Of a stretch of 64,000 nucleotides of DNA, positions 24,258 to 35,369 are shown piece by piece; the stretch's first letter is position 1, and every line of letters starts with the position of its first letter. This stretch comes from Mercurialis annua. Its lineage: Eukaryota > Streptophyta > Magnoliopsida > Malpighiales > Euphorbiaceae. The notes under the pieces were generated by a model. The model ran no database searches. It was not told the DNA's origin and saw nothing but the letters and a program-made list of their open reading frames with translations. The position numbers and the translations under genes were made by a program. The stretch lies in the NCBI RefSeq assembly GCF_937616625.2, contig NC_065573.1:12291001-12355000 (forward strand), in the 5' to 3' direction.

Positions 24258-25263
24258 GAATTTAGTGTAGAATCATATTCTGTATTGTAACGGGCCAGAC
24301 ACGATGTAAAACGGACACAGAAGTCCACATATATAACATAGTGTATAAACCGGGCCCACGAGCCCGAGGCCCAGCAAACCAGCAACTTCCAGAGCCGGTT
24401 CCTTGCTAACCCGAACTCGGAATTGACTCTGGATCGAACCAGTAGAGCCGGATCGACGAGTCGCACAACTCTCGTGATCTGACCAAAAACCAATTCTTAC
24501 CAGACCGATGGTCAAAACCCGTGCGAGTGCCAGGCACTCAAAGTCAATGAGGTTTAAAAATATTCCTAACCTTGTATGTATATCCAACTACCCCTGAGCA
24601 TGCTAGCACTGTTTACTGCTGTCCAAAAGCATTCCAAATCCAATAATAACCGGTTAAAGGACTAATCACCTAAATTTGGCCCATTAATGCAATTTCAGCC
24701 CATCACTTAGACATCATAGGACTAATACGAAAAAGTAGTAATGGTTGTATAGGTTTTTCAAGATTACCTAATAAAATCAATCACTTATTCATCCGGTTTT
24801 ACGCTTTGTGCATGTAATTAATCCAGACAGGCCAGAATTATGACTAAATGCTAGAAACCTCTAAGGTCAGATGTATGCTTAGGAGTACCTGCTACTTGCC
24901 TCAAATGCCGGTCCAGATCGAGTCATATGCGCGTCAAACGTATTTACAGCTTTCATACTTGTTTATTTACAGCTTTCATATCCTGTGAAATGCATATACT
25001 GTTGAGATGAGATATAAAAAACAAATATGTCCATAAAATAAAGCTGGTAACAGATAAGCCAAGCACAAGAGACTCGGGGAGGTCCACGAACCTTAGTCTT
25101 TGATCCGATGCATGATAGTCATACCAGAGGCGAGTAAGTCTATCTAGTCGGTTCAAAGGCATTTCCTAGTTGAACTAGGTGGCGACTCCATTTTTCAAAC
25201 CATTTCCAGATCGAGAAGTCAGCCATAAGCCTTTTTCAAACCCCCGAACCCGCTCCGCTCACA
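24258..25263 (+). repeat. 5' LTR of X, 5'-truncated
   Basis: Matches 40655-41653 of the 3' LTR from gaatttagtgtagaatc to the terminal CGCTCCGCTCACA. The first roughly 1.4 kb of the LTR, including its TATA box, is missing at the left breakpoint, so this copy should have no promoter of its own. Confidence 0.9.
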
Positions 25264-25264
25264 A

Positions 25265-25283
25265 TGGCGACTCAACTGGGGAT
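25265..25283 (+). promoter_or_regulatory. Primer binding site of X
   Basis: TGGCGACTCAACTGGGGAT follows the LTR after one base. This TGGCGACTC-type site is the one used by Ogre-like elements, which I recall as complementary to an arginine tRNA; the tRNA identity was not checked. Confidence 0.75.
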
Positions 25284-26543
25284 TAAAAACAACTGTTTTT
25301 AAAACATAAACACAAAAATGTTTTCATATTTTTTTTAAAAACGGTTGTCATGGACCTAAGCCTCACGGTTTGCGCCTTATCGATCACCGACTTTATTTTT
25401 TAGACATATTCGCACATGTTGCATTGCATTAGAAATTTCTCTTCTCACCTGCTCTCTAGGAGTCCTTATCCAGCCCCGATACTCATAGCCGCTCTCACGC
25501 TCTGGCTTTGCATTCCACTGCCCAGAACGTCTTATGCGGAAAAGTATCACTCACAGCCCAATACCTCGGTCGTTTGTACTAGTGACTAATGAGACCTATC
25601 AAAGGTATATCTGTCTGTGGGAGCCTTAAACCGGTTACTACCAAAACCCAATGACTCAGCCCACATGCATTCCAGTTTAGACACTACCCTCTAGGATCAA
25701 CCCAATATAATGATTGTAATTGAGGCATGACTGTCAATGTAATGATTCTAAATCCAATGTTTCAAAAACTATTATTTCAATCTCAGTCTTAGGTCCAGCC
25801 TAACAAATTTTCCAGTTTCAAAACCAAATTTTCATAATTTCCAGTTAGGCCATACCTAAAAGAAACAAAACCGATTAAGTGATACACCTTTGCTTAATCA
25901 AACCTCCAATAACTAGTCTAGTGAAAACTCCTTTCGCTGGATACAGCCGCCAGGCAAAACCAAACTCCAGATTTCAAAACGGACTTCCACGTCCACCCTA
26001 CATGTTTTCAACTCCTTCCAGAAAGGGATTTAAAGTCATTGCATCGACAAATGTTGTCTATTTGCTTTAGAATTGGTAGAAGAGAGCTTTTTCTGCAGGA
26101 ACCCCGGCTCTTGCATTGCCATGCAAGGGTCCAGACCAAACCACCTAGGAATAAACCTCGCCCAGAACACGTGTGTGGGAGAAATAAGGCTGGAAGGAAC
26201 AACGTGTCTCTGTGATAGCAAACTGTTCTATGTGCCAAACTTGCTACGTGCTATGTGTTCGAAACTAACCAAGCATATCATCTGCATATCATGCATCTCA
26301 TGCATCCAGTATCATATAAACATCACATACTAACCCCTTGTGGATGCAGCCACTAGAATTACTCGCCCTACTACTCTCTGACAAAGGCAATCAGGATGAC
26401 TCTTCAGACCTGAGAGCCCTCCCAAGTCACCAGCGACGCATCTCACGCCAGCACAGCAAGCCAAGTTAGTTTGCGACCGACTCAGCAACTCTGGTTCCAA
26501 AAGCACCTCCAGCAAATTCTCTCGATCAGCCAGCTCAATCAAC
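25284..26543 (+). other. Leader of X
   Basis: About 1.26 kb without a credible gene. Much of it is collinear with the leader of Y (50790-51850), for example the words aggagtcc, cgatactcatagccg, aacgtcttatgcgg and gaacaacgtgtctct. Conservation while gag is lost in Y suggests it carries cis signals such as packaging or translation control. Confidence 0.6.
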
Positions 26544-28813
26544 ATGTCTGAAATGAACACCGGGGCTCCTGTCACTCAAGGCCTGTTCAACCAGATGAAA
26601 GGGGAAGTCATGGACTCCGTCAAGCAACAGAACGAAGACTTGAAGAAATGGTTCGAGAATATCATAAGGGCTCAACTAGGTGGCCAAAACAATGAACAGA
26701 ACGCTACTGAGGACCAAACAGCAGAAGCGGCAGGAAACGACGAGTCTGGAAAGAAGTTCAGGAGGGAAAGAGCCAACCCGAATTGGTTCACTAATTCGAT
26801 GTATGAAGAACAGCTGAAAGCGGAAGTTGAGAATGAGAAACCCAAAAATCAGGACCCAGTACAATCTGAATCCTATCAGGACTTGGCAAAGAAAATTGAA
26901 CAACTCCAGGCCACCATCAGTGGCAACCAGTTCATCAGCCTAGATGAATATTCCCTAGCAGAGGATGAAAAGCTACCAGCGAAATTCAAAATGCCAGACC
27001 TGAGTCATTTCAGCGGAAGGGGTGGGGGGATCCTCGCATTCATCTTAACCAGTTCATCTCTGTGATGACTACCACCATCCTGTCAAATAAGCAAATCATC
27101 AGGGCCTTCCCAAGGTCGTTAGAAGCGAACGCGGCCCGATGGTATTATGACCTTTCTTTGAAGACAAGAGGAGATTGGAACAAACTGTCCACCACTTTCA
27201 TGAGTCAATACGGTTGCGGTTCCAAATTAGAAGTCACCCTAAGGGACCTAGAGATGACAAACAAAAACCCGGAGAAGCATTTTCTGAATTCCTCGCGAGA
27301 TGGCTAGATAAAGTTGCGCTATTGAAAGAAAAATTATCCGAGAAAGACCGGGTCAGAATCGTTATCCGGAATGTCTTCCCACATTGGGTCGAGAGTCTGC
27401 AAAATATGAATCCCAAGACTTTTAAGGATTTACTCGACGATGGGATGCAAGTAGAAGAGATAGAGTCCGAGAAGAAACCAGCGCGCCGACAGGAGTTTAT
27501 CGGTCGAACTATCAGTCTACTAATAAAAGCGTCAGTGTGAATTTCGTACAAAGACAGGGTCCTACGAGAAGAAAATTCTCACGAAGGTCTTAGACAGATT
27601 AATGAAGCAAGACCTCCTACAACCTAGGCCGCCCAAGAATCCGCCGAACACGAATTCGCCAAACTACAACCCTAACATCCATTACGAGTTTCATCAGACT
27701 CAAGGCCACTACACTGATTCTTGCATCACACTGAAGCATGCCATCCAGGACCTGATAGACGATGGAAGAATCACTGATCCATCAATGGGACAACCCAGTA
27801 AGCAGAAAAAACCGTTGCCCAACTATCATGCGATTCCCCCTCCAAAGGACGTGAATCCCATAAACTCTGGACTAACCTATGAAGAGGTTATGGATTCCTT
27901 CGTTGACACTTATCCCGCCAACGCTGAAAAGCCAGTAGTAGCAGAGGCACCCCCGATCGCAGATCCTCTAACGGCTCTATTTCGACAGTTGAAATCACGA
28001 GGGTTAATAGACCATCCCCTATTGAACGACAAGTTATGCGAATACCACAGAGATTTTGGACATTCCACAGAGGAGTGCATAGAATTGAAAGAAGCTATCC
28101 GAGCATTAATAACACAAGGAAAAGTCAACTCTTCCCTCCAGATAATGAAGATTGATGAAACCCACGGAAATGGTAGAACCACCGAGGAAGTCCTGAACTA
28201 TTTCTCAGATATCAATCCCACGGCGCAGATAGATTTACTGGGCCAATCATCTAGCAATTTTGATTTGAAGGTGTTTTATATGCCATCATCTAGCAGACCC
28301 CTCAGCAAGATCAAACTAACCGGATGGAGGTCAGAATTCGATCTCGAGGACCAGATAACCACCGTTCCGGAAAAATCAGCTGAAACTCTGAGTACCAAGA
28401 CAGTTGGGGCGATTAATGTTTGGTACAACTCAGACAAAGACAATGATGAGGAAGATATCGTGTTCAAGAAAGGCGCGAAAGCCAACTCAGAAGGCGTAGA
28501 CAAGCTTGCCCCGAGGCAAACGGAGGAGACAAAAACGCTTGATGAAAAGTTGGCATGGGCTGACGAGTTACAAGAAAGCCAACCACGAAAGACCACCTCG
28601 AATCAGTCCATCTGGGGCTTGCTGATACGCTTCAAAGAACACAGAAAGGCTATGGTATTAGCACTGACGGCAATGACGATCGAACCGGACGTAACCTCAG
28701 CGATAATGCTCAGCCAGCTAACTGAGAAGAAAGCAGGCACTATTGTATTTACTGAATACGAACTACCACTAGAGGGTAGACAACATAATAAAGTGCTGTA
28801 CATCACAACATAA
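26544..28813 (+). pseudogene. Gag of X (Ogre/Tat type)
   Basis: Starts MSEMNTGAPVTQGL. Amino part about 130 residues with a coiled-coil-like KQQNEDLKKWFENI stretch. The capsid domain follows (MPDLSHFSG, then AARWYYDLSLKTRGDW, then FSEFLARWLDKVALL and IVIRNVFPHW) but is split over three frames by small indels near 27030 and 27215, with a further break before 27602. The last 403-residue open frame holds two zinc-knuckle-like units, EFHQTQGHYTDSCITLK and CEYHRDFGHSTEECIELK; the first has lost its leading Cys. Gag would form the particle and bind the element RNA. The frames after 27602 are long and still open, so decay is moderate. Confidence 0.85.
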
Positions 28814-29706
28814 ATCTTGGGAAAACGCACCAACACTGTGATGGTTGATGATGGGTCTGCTATCAACGATTGTCCTGCCCTGATCCTCCCAAGGCTTAGG
28901 CTAACACCAAGAGAGGGGTAGAAGGAACTTTCAAGGCCCTGTTCAAAACTGGACTCATCGAGGCATGGGTAGAATTCGTCGTGTTAGATATACCAGTTAC
29001 ATTCTCACTGTTATTGGGAAGGCCATGGTTTCATGAATTGGGAGGAGTACCTTCTACACCGCACTAGAAGATAAAATTCTCGTACGAAGGAGGGATAGCC
29101 ACCATCGAAGGTGAATCAAGGAAAGTGATCAACATGATCAAATTCGCCGAGAACGTGCTGATACCGAATCTAGGATTCTGAATCTCCGCAATACGATCAG
29201 AGGGAAACACATTCATGGATGCTAAGAGGATTCTCATGATGAAAAATGCCAACTATATGCCCGGACTGGGAATCGGGAAATCACTACAGGGTTTATCAGA
29301 GCTCCCAGATTTCAAAGGATATACAACTAAGGCAGGTTTAGGCTTCAATCCAGAAACTGAGACGGAAAGGGCCCCGAGGAGTACGCTATCACACTACTTT
29401 GTCACAGAATAACATGAAGCATTCCAGTATCAGGGTCAAGCAGAACCAGTTATAATCATGGACAGCATGGTCTCATGATCCGAAATCTTCCAGGATGTCA
29501 TCAAGGAAAGGATGGAGAATTCAGACATGCTAGCGGTAAAAGAAATAGACATTGATGATCTACTCTACCCAACGGTTGAAGCGCCCAGCATCGGCACAAT
29601 CATGGAGCTAGCCTCTTTTGTCAACCTCAGCATCCATGACGCCACCAGTGAGACTGAAGTGGTAGCTCCACCAATGTTCGTAGCATTTGGAGATTTGTTC
29701 TCCTGA
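28814..29706 (+). pseudogene. Protease and G-patch-like region of X
   Basis: Downstream of gag, and broken by stops near 28919, 29066 and 29180, are the retropepsin active site VDDGSAIN with the catalytic Asp kept, the later motif LDIPVTFSLLLGRPWFH, and a KFSYEGGIATIEG segment. A glycine-rich NANYMPGLGIGKSLQG...GLGFNP stretch at 29215-29350 resembles the G-patch region described in Ogre-type polyproteins. The last open piece ends at 29706. RT should follow but nothing like it is present, so pol ends here. Confidence 0.8.
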
Positions 29707-30752
29707 ACTATCCAATTATCTAGTAGCTTAGTTTAGCTGTAGTTTCTATTTTTTCGCATCCGGATATTTTGAAAAATTTGCTTTGTTTTTAATTCGATTT
29801 CTTTATATTCCATAGTCAATGATGACACCAGATTTTCTCATTCATATGATTTCTCACCTGATGGGCATGCTATTTTCAATTGTTTCAATATGCATACATA
29901 CGATGAAATCGAGCTATTTCACTGGTCCATTCAAGAAACAGTACAAAGAAATGAACACTTCCGGTGTTAACCCTGTTCAATAGGATAATACCCCCGAGAA
30001 AATATGCGTTGATCGAACTGTATCAAAAAGGACAGAGGCCAGCTAATGGGTCCCGGTCCATTGGCTAAAAAAGACTTGGCCACAAAAAGTTCTACGAAGG
30101 GGAGGTACACGCTAAAACGGATCGTCTAGCCCGAATAGGACAAAACATCAAAAAGAAAAAGAGAGAGAAAAATCCATCACCCAGCTGCCACCGCCCAGCA
30201 TTCTATCTTGGAGCGGGTCGGTCTAAGTAGTGAACCGCAACACTCACTAGAAGTCCTCCCCAGATCATCGGTTGTGATCTAGTAGAACACTCATATAAAA
30301 AAATAGTCAATCATGAAAAATCGCAAGGACGGATTGATAATAGGGGTAAACCGCTTGAAACAGGAAATATCTCAATTGTACCGACTATTAAATGAACCGG
30401 TTTAATAGATCTTTAATAATGTATGCATATCGAAATCATTGTCTAGCGCATGTTCCTAGAAAGGAAAGATAGAGGATCATGAATCCCCCACAACATAAAT
30501 CTTTGAGACCATGGAACAACATTGTTTTTTTCAAAAACTTGTCAAAAAACTCAAAATTTCCTCATGCATTCGTAGTAGCGCTAAGAAAAATGTTTAAATG
30601 CGCATTAACTATCATAGAAACAATCGTATTCTCACAGAACAGATAGCCACCGCCCGGAGCGAGTCCAGCCGAAGACCAGATCATTCATCAAAACATCCAG
30701 TTTCCCTGAAATAGAAAACTGAACGCTCCGATGAGGGGGCAACACAAAGTAC
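29707..30752 (+). other. Noncoding middle region of X
   Basis: No coding motif. Parts are shared with Y at about 53080-53760 (agtcaatcatgaaa, accgcttgaaacag against atcgcttgaaacag, and atgagggggc), so it belongs to the X/Y lineage and is not a late insertion. A CACTA element interrupts it at 30753. Confidence 0.55.
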
Positions 30753-31170
30753 CACTACAAGAAATCAACCAATTAGCGAAAAAAATTTTCATCGCTAATT
30801 GGCTAAATTCCGTCGCTAATCTTGATTAGCCACGGATTGCCGACGGACGTAATCCGTCGGCACATTTTGGGTCGCTAATCATTTAGCGACCCAAAAAAGG
30901 GAACTGTCGCCAGATTACCGACGGAGTATCCGTCGGTAATTTAGCTAGGTTCAGTCGGTAGTTTGGTCCGGCTAGCCGACCAAATACCGACTAATTAGCG
31001 ACGGATTATTCCGTCGCTAATTTAGCGAAGGAAAAATCCGTCGCTAGTTTAGCGAAGGAAAAATCCGTCGCTACATATGCATCGCTAAAATGTGCTACTT
31101 AGCGACGGAAAATCCATCGCTAAATAGCCCAGTTTTGTCATTTTTAGAGCAATTTAGCGACGGAAATTCC
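30753..31170. repeat. CACTA subterminal repeat array
   Basis: More than a dozen copies of a TTAGCGACGGAAT-like word in both orientations, including direct duplication of tttagcgaaggaaaaatccg near 31020-31065. Such arrays bind the TNPA protein in En/Spm elements. Confidence 0.8.
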
Positions 31171-31435
31171 GTTTATTTTTGGTCACTAATTATTTATTTT
31201 TTCGGCAGAAAATTCCCGTTTTTCGGCATTTTTTGATTTTCCCTGTTATTTAATAGACCAGTTGACTCACTAATCACAGACACGATAGACAACAAATAAA
31301 CATAAACCGAAACACAAATAAACATAAACTGAAACCGTTATATATAAATAAACGGCAAAAAGTATGCAATTCGATAAATACTAAATAAGTCAAAATATGC
31401 AAACTGTATTATAAAATTCAAGTCCAAATACTATA

Positions 31436-33202
31436 CTACCCCAAACTAGTAGTGTCATCAGCAGGTGGAGGTGGAGGTGGGGGATACTGCGGTTGTAACT
31501 CTGGTGGGAGTGTTGTCATCAGCCGCGCAAGCTTAGTACAGATCCGCTCGTCGAAACCCGCCTCCACAGTACGGATCTGCTGCTCGACCCGCTCTTCAAT
31601 ACCCGCCTCCACAGTACGCATCCGCTGCTCGAGCCGCTCCTCAACCTCTCTAGCAATGCGCTGCCCGATCTCCTCACTAACGAACGCCTGCTGCTGTGTC
31701 TGAGATGATCCGCCGCGGCGCAATCGGCTGCTCTGGCCGACGTAGGATGCTGAAGCCGAACCAATACCGTAGACTCGCTGCTTTTTGATTGGCTCGAGAG
31801 ACAAAAACAGCTCGTTCTCGTCGATCGGCTCTATAGTCAACGAACTCCCTTCCCCAGCCGCCTGAGACTGGGTCGCTGCAGCAAGCTCTGCCTGGAAACA
31901 GTCCTGAGATTAAAAAATACAAATTTATAATTTAGTGAATTTTTGTAAAATTACTTCACAAATATTAGTTTAAACCTACATTTCTAACTAAAATTCGGCA
32001 GCATTTTCTCTAAAATTTAATCATCACCCATTTTTCAAGGACATCATGCAAAAACTACAGACAACTCTGTTCAACTATACATAATAGCAATCACAACACC
32101 CACAATAAACACGGAAACATCCAATAAACAACTATATAAAGTTATATCTATATCATATTAAACAGTCACTTAAGGTTAAAATAAACTTACATTTTTATCC
32201 TTTGATCTTTTGTCAACGAAGACAGTCCGATCAGCTTTGGTCAAGTGCAACCGTACATGCAACTCAGCCAAAGTGGGCTCTCGACCGAGCTCCTCAATCT
32301 ATCATATGAAATGAAAAAGTTAAAAAGTTAGTATATAACACAATTATTAATATTAAAAACATACCATAACTGTCTTATGCCTTGTAGCCGATTGCGATCA
32401 TGTGGTATGTCGAACCGGTCCGGTGCCAGCTCCGGACGGCTCACTCATCTGATTAGCTCGTGCTATCTCAGGCTTCTTCTTAGCCTCAGCAGTATCCCAG
32501 TCTCGCTTCCATGACGCCCAAGTATCAGCACTAACACTGTCCTCTTTTTTATCCGGCTTCATGTTGTGGAGAGTATCTTTGTACCGATTAGCCGCATGTC
32601 GGTAAAAGACCCCTCTAATCAGGTCCTCAGGGTAGGTCGAGTCCCAGCAAAAACCCTTATGCAAACCATTAATTAATAAAAACAATTAGAAATAAAAAAG
32701 AAAGTAAAACATAAATTTAAAATATTAATTTAACAACCTTGAACTCCTCGAAGTAGAAGCCCTTATGCTCTGCTGTCAGCTTCTTCCACGAGGAACCCTC
32801 AGCGAACAAGCTAGATCGGAAAATGGGCAAGATCGCCTTAGATGCGCTCCCGCTGTCGTTCCTGCTATCTAGTAACCTTTCTCTGTACATTACAAAACAC
32901 TTAGTTTTCACATTTTTGAAATAATATTTTTTTAAAAAAAGTTGTCAATCATACCTTGCATCATCAGGTGTAACTCTAACCCTCCATGTCTCGTCCGTAG
33001 CTGGCGGCTGGTCCTGTAGTTGCGGCTGTCTCGCCGCTCTCCACGGCGCGGGTCTACCCGCTAGCACCTGCTGATCAGCTACGGGATTCGAGCCCTCAGG
33101 TGGATCCTACTCTGGGTCGCCACGGCCGTGTCCACGTCCGCGTCCCTGACTTGTATCCCTACCCCTGCCTCGGCCGACAGAAGAAGAACCTGAACCTCTC
33201 AT
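31436..33202 (-). pseudogene. TNPA-like (Transposase_24 family) gene
   Basis: Minus-strand exons with GT-AG junctions. Exon 1 (33202-32956) begins MRGSGSSSVGRGRGR, an RG-rich tail with an in-frame TAG near 33107. Exon 2 (about 32886-32738) has EGSSWKKLTAEHKGFYFEEFK. Exon 3 (about 32660-32350) has RYKDTLHNMKPDKKED...WASWKRDWDTAEAKKKPEIA. Exon 4 (about 32300-32190) has the hallmark LGREPTLAELHVRLHL and FVDKRSKD. Exon 5 (to 31436) has a QRVYGIG motif and a heptad-like coiled coil of EERVEQ repeats, ending in a Pro run. In En/Spm the protein binds subterminal repeats and brings the ends together. Exon limits are by eye. Confidence 0.75.
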
Positions 33203-33356
33203 ATCTGCAAAAAAGATTACAAAATAATATTCGACAAGAAAAAATAAAGACATCTATTATTAAAACCATAACACATAATTGTTTTACAAAATAAAGTTAC
33301 TACATCAACAAACGTAAATAAAAGTCAAAATTCTACAGAAATGACATTAAAACAAA

Positions 33357-34061
33357 TCATGCAATTTCTATATCATCTTCTGCTCCAATGTCATCATCGT
33401 CTGATGAGGATGGTGGATAATCATCTTCCGTCTCTACTACTAGAGGGTTGTGTAATGTAGCCTCGTCCGCCTCGCCATTCGGATTAACTAAATTTGTCAG
33501 TTCGTCATTCGTTATGACATCGAGCGGATGTTCTACACTATCATCTTGGAAAGCTGGAACAGTTGTTTCAGGCATGTCTAGCTCAGAGCGAGCTTTTATC
33601 TTGCATACTGCCCACAAATCTTTCTTGTCCCACTTTTTGCTAGGATAAGGTAAGTAATGTACTTGATCAGACTGTTCAGCTAAAATGAAAGGTTTGTATT
33701 TGTTGTACCTCTTTCTGTGATTAACATCCACTATGTTATACCGAGGATGGACTAACATACCAACCATTTTCGTAGGATCAAACCAATTACATTTAAATAA
33801 AACCGTCCTTTTTATTGGTAGAGCTGGATACTCTAACTCGATAATGTCAGTCAACACTCCATAAAAGTCGCTTTCAGTCGGTCCGTAGAGTGATCCTTTT
33901 ACACAGACTTCGCTATTCATTGTAACCCGATCCTCCCCATATTCTTCAGTATTGAATTTAAACCCGTTCACACAATACCCCTTGAATGTTTTGACCGATC
34001 TAAGCGGTCCTTTTGCAAGACTTAGAATATAGGGATTGGTACAGACAATTGGGTCTTTCAC
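33357..34061 (-). pseudogene. TNP2 carboxyl part with DUF4216 domain
   Basis: 234 residues. Residues about 10-150 match the DUF4216 pattern found at the end of CACTA TNP2 (TNPD) proteins: SLAKGPLRSVKTFKGYCVNG, then DFYGVLTDIIELEYP, VLFKCNWFDP and KPFILAEQSDQVHYLPYP. The carboxyl tail is acidic (SSSDDDDIGAEDD). The upstream Transposase_21 catalytic region is missing; a TGA lies about 30 bases before the frame. This order, TNP2 before TNPA on the same strand, is normal for CACTA. Confidence 0.8.
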
Positions 34062-34846
34062 CAGTAGTATACGACGCAGGGATCAGAACCCAGTCTACAA
34101 GACAGCAGAAAATAGAGCCAATTTCTGCAAATTTGGACTCTAGAAAAGCAAGAAACAACAATCGCCATACCACTACCTATAAACTTAAGCTCCAGAAGAA
34201 ATGTATTCCTCTAATCATAAGTCAACAATATCTCCTTCTATAATGGGTACAACGGCATATCTTGACAAAATATGGTAAAGAACACAGCCATATCTCATGG
34301 TCATTAGAATAGGCACTGATGTTGCTTTTCTTATTTTGGCTTATCTTATCCTATATAATGGCTGTAATCTGTAGAAATTGACATGGAATGAGAATTAATT
34401 TTCTATTAAAATCTGCAGGTACCCTCAAAAGAAAACTACAAAACCGCAAAGATCAACGAACGACAAGCCTCTACCCCCAGATAAATTACAGAACAGGTGA
34501 CATGCCTCCGCTACCCAGAGACGAAAATCTAATAGCAGGGGGCATCAAAATCCTCCAATTGAAAAGCAGAATACTTCCCCAACCACACAAAAGGAACAGA
34601 AGATTTCCTCATCCGTAAAATTCAGAGAATTAAGGTCCTCATCATCCAAAAACCACGGGCGCTAGCCTCGCCACAACCGGAAGCCACAGGCGCTAGCCCA
34701 ATTTGCCTAGAACGCCAAGGACATAAAGTCCCCATCATCCAGAAACCACAGGCGCCATCCTTACATCGCCCAAAAACTACAGGCACCAACCTCAAGAACA
34801 GTAAAAACACAGTGGGACGTCAGGTCTCGAATTAGAGAATAGGGGG
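34062..34846. other. Unassigned sequence between CACTA and minisatellite
   Basis: The first 370 bp (to about 34430) are AT-rich and match nothing else in the window that I can see; they could be lost CACTA 5' sequence or X sequence. From about 34430 the purine/cytosine-rich composition and words such as acatgcctccgctaccc resemble Y near 53800, so that part is X. Confidence 0.4.
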
Positions 34847-35160
34847 CATCGGGTCTCCACCAGCCAGAGAGCTGGGGGCATCAGGTCTCCACCAGCTAGA
34901 GAACCGGTGGCATCAGGTCTCCACCAGCGAGAGAACCGGGAGCATCAGGTCTCCACCAGCTAGAGAACCGGGAGCATCAGGTCTCCACCAGCCAGAGAAC
35001 CGGGGGCATCAGGTCATTACCAGCCAGAGAACCGGGGGCATTAGGTCTCCACCAGCCAGAGAACCGAGGGCATCAGGTCTCCACTAGCAGAAGAACCCGG
35101 AGGCATCAGGTCTCCACCAGATAGAGAAGCGGAGGCATCAGGTCTCCATTAGTCAGAAAC
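34847..35160. repeat. 32-bp minisatellite of X
   Basis: About ten direct copies of a unit centred on GCATCAGGTCTCCACCAGCC. Starts at 34847, 34879, 34911, 34943, 34975, 35007, 35039, 35071, 35104 and 35136, an almost invariant 32-bp period. No spacers, so it is a tandem repeat and not a CRISPR. Confidence 0.9.
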
Positions 35161-35369
35161 CAGAAACAGATACAGAGTGGTCAGAAAAGGCCAACACTAA
35201 CATGGCTAACACAAACATGGAAAATGAAACAGAGCTATGAAAATAAAGCGTCCAGAACGTTGAATGTACAAAATATTGTGACAACCTGCACAGTCATCAA
35301 TAAAAGAAAAACGCTCAAAACGTAACAAACATACAATACAAGTCTAGCTATCAGATTTCAAATCATGCT

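Larger units (their letters stand above)
30753..34061 (-). mobile_element. CACTA (En/Spm) element, right end missing
   Basis: Left end CACTACAAGAAA, followed by a 400-bp subterminal array of TTAGCGACGGA repeats, then a TNPA-like gene and a DUF4216-containing TNP2 remnant, all on the minus strand. The expected opposite end TTTCTTGTAGTG is not found. The sequence ccagtagtatac at 34061-34072 is a possible degenerate end followed by TAC, matching TAC before 30753, but this is weak. The transposase (Transposase_21) part of TNP2 is absent, so the copy is non-autonomous. It shares the subterminal repeat with the short element at 16265. Confidence 0.8.

Noticed and set aside
31452..31703. Plus-strand Ser/Arg/Gly-rich frame
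   Set aside because: Shadow of the TNPA-like exon on the minus strand, whose motifs match the family.
30753..34061. Complete autonomous CACTA
   Set aside because: No second terminal inverted repeat and no Transposase_21 region found.
34847..35160. CRISPR-like 32-bp repeats
   Set aside because: Head-to-tail units without spacers; ordinary minisatellite.
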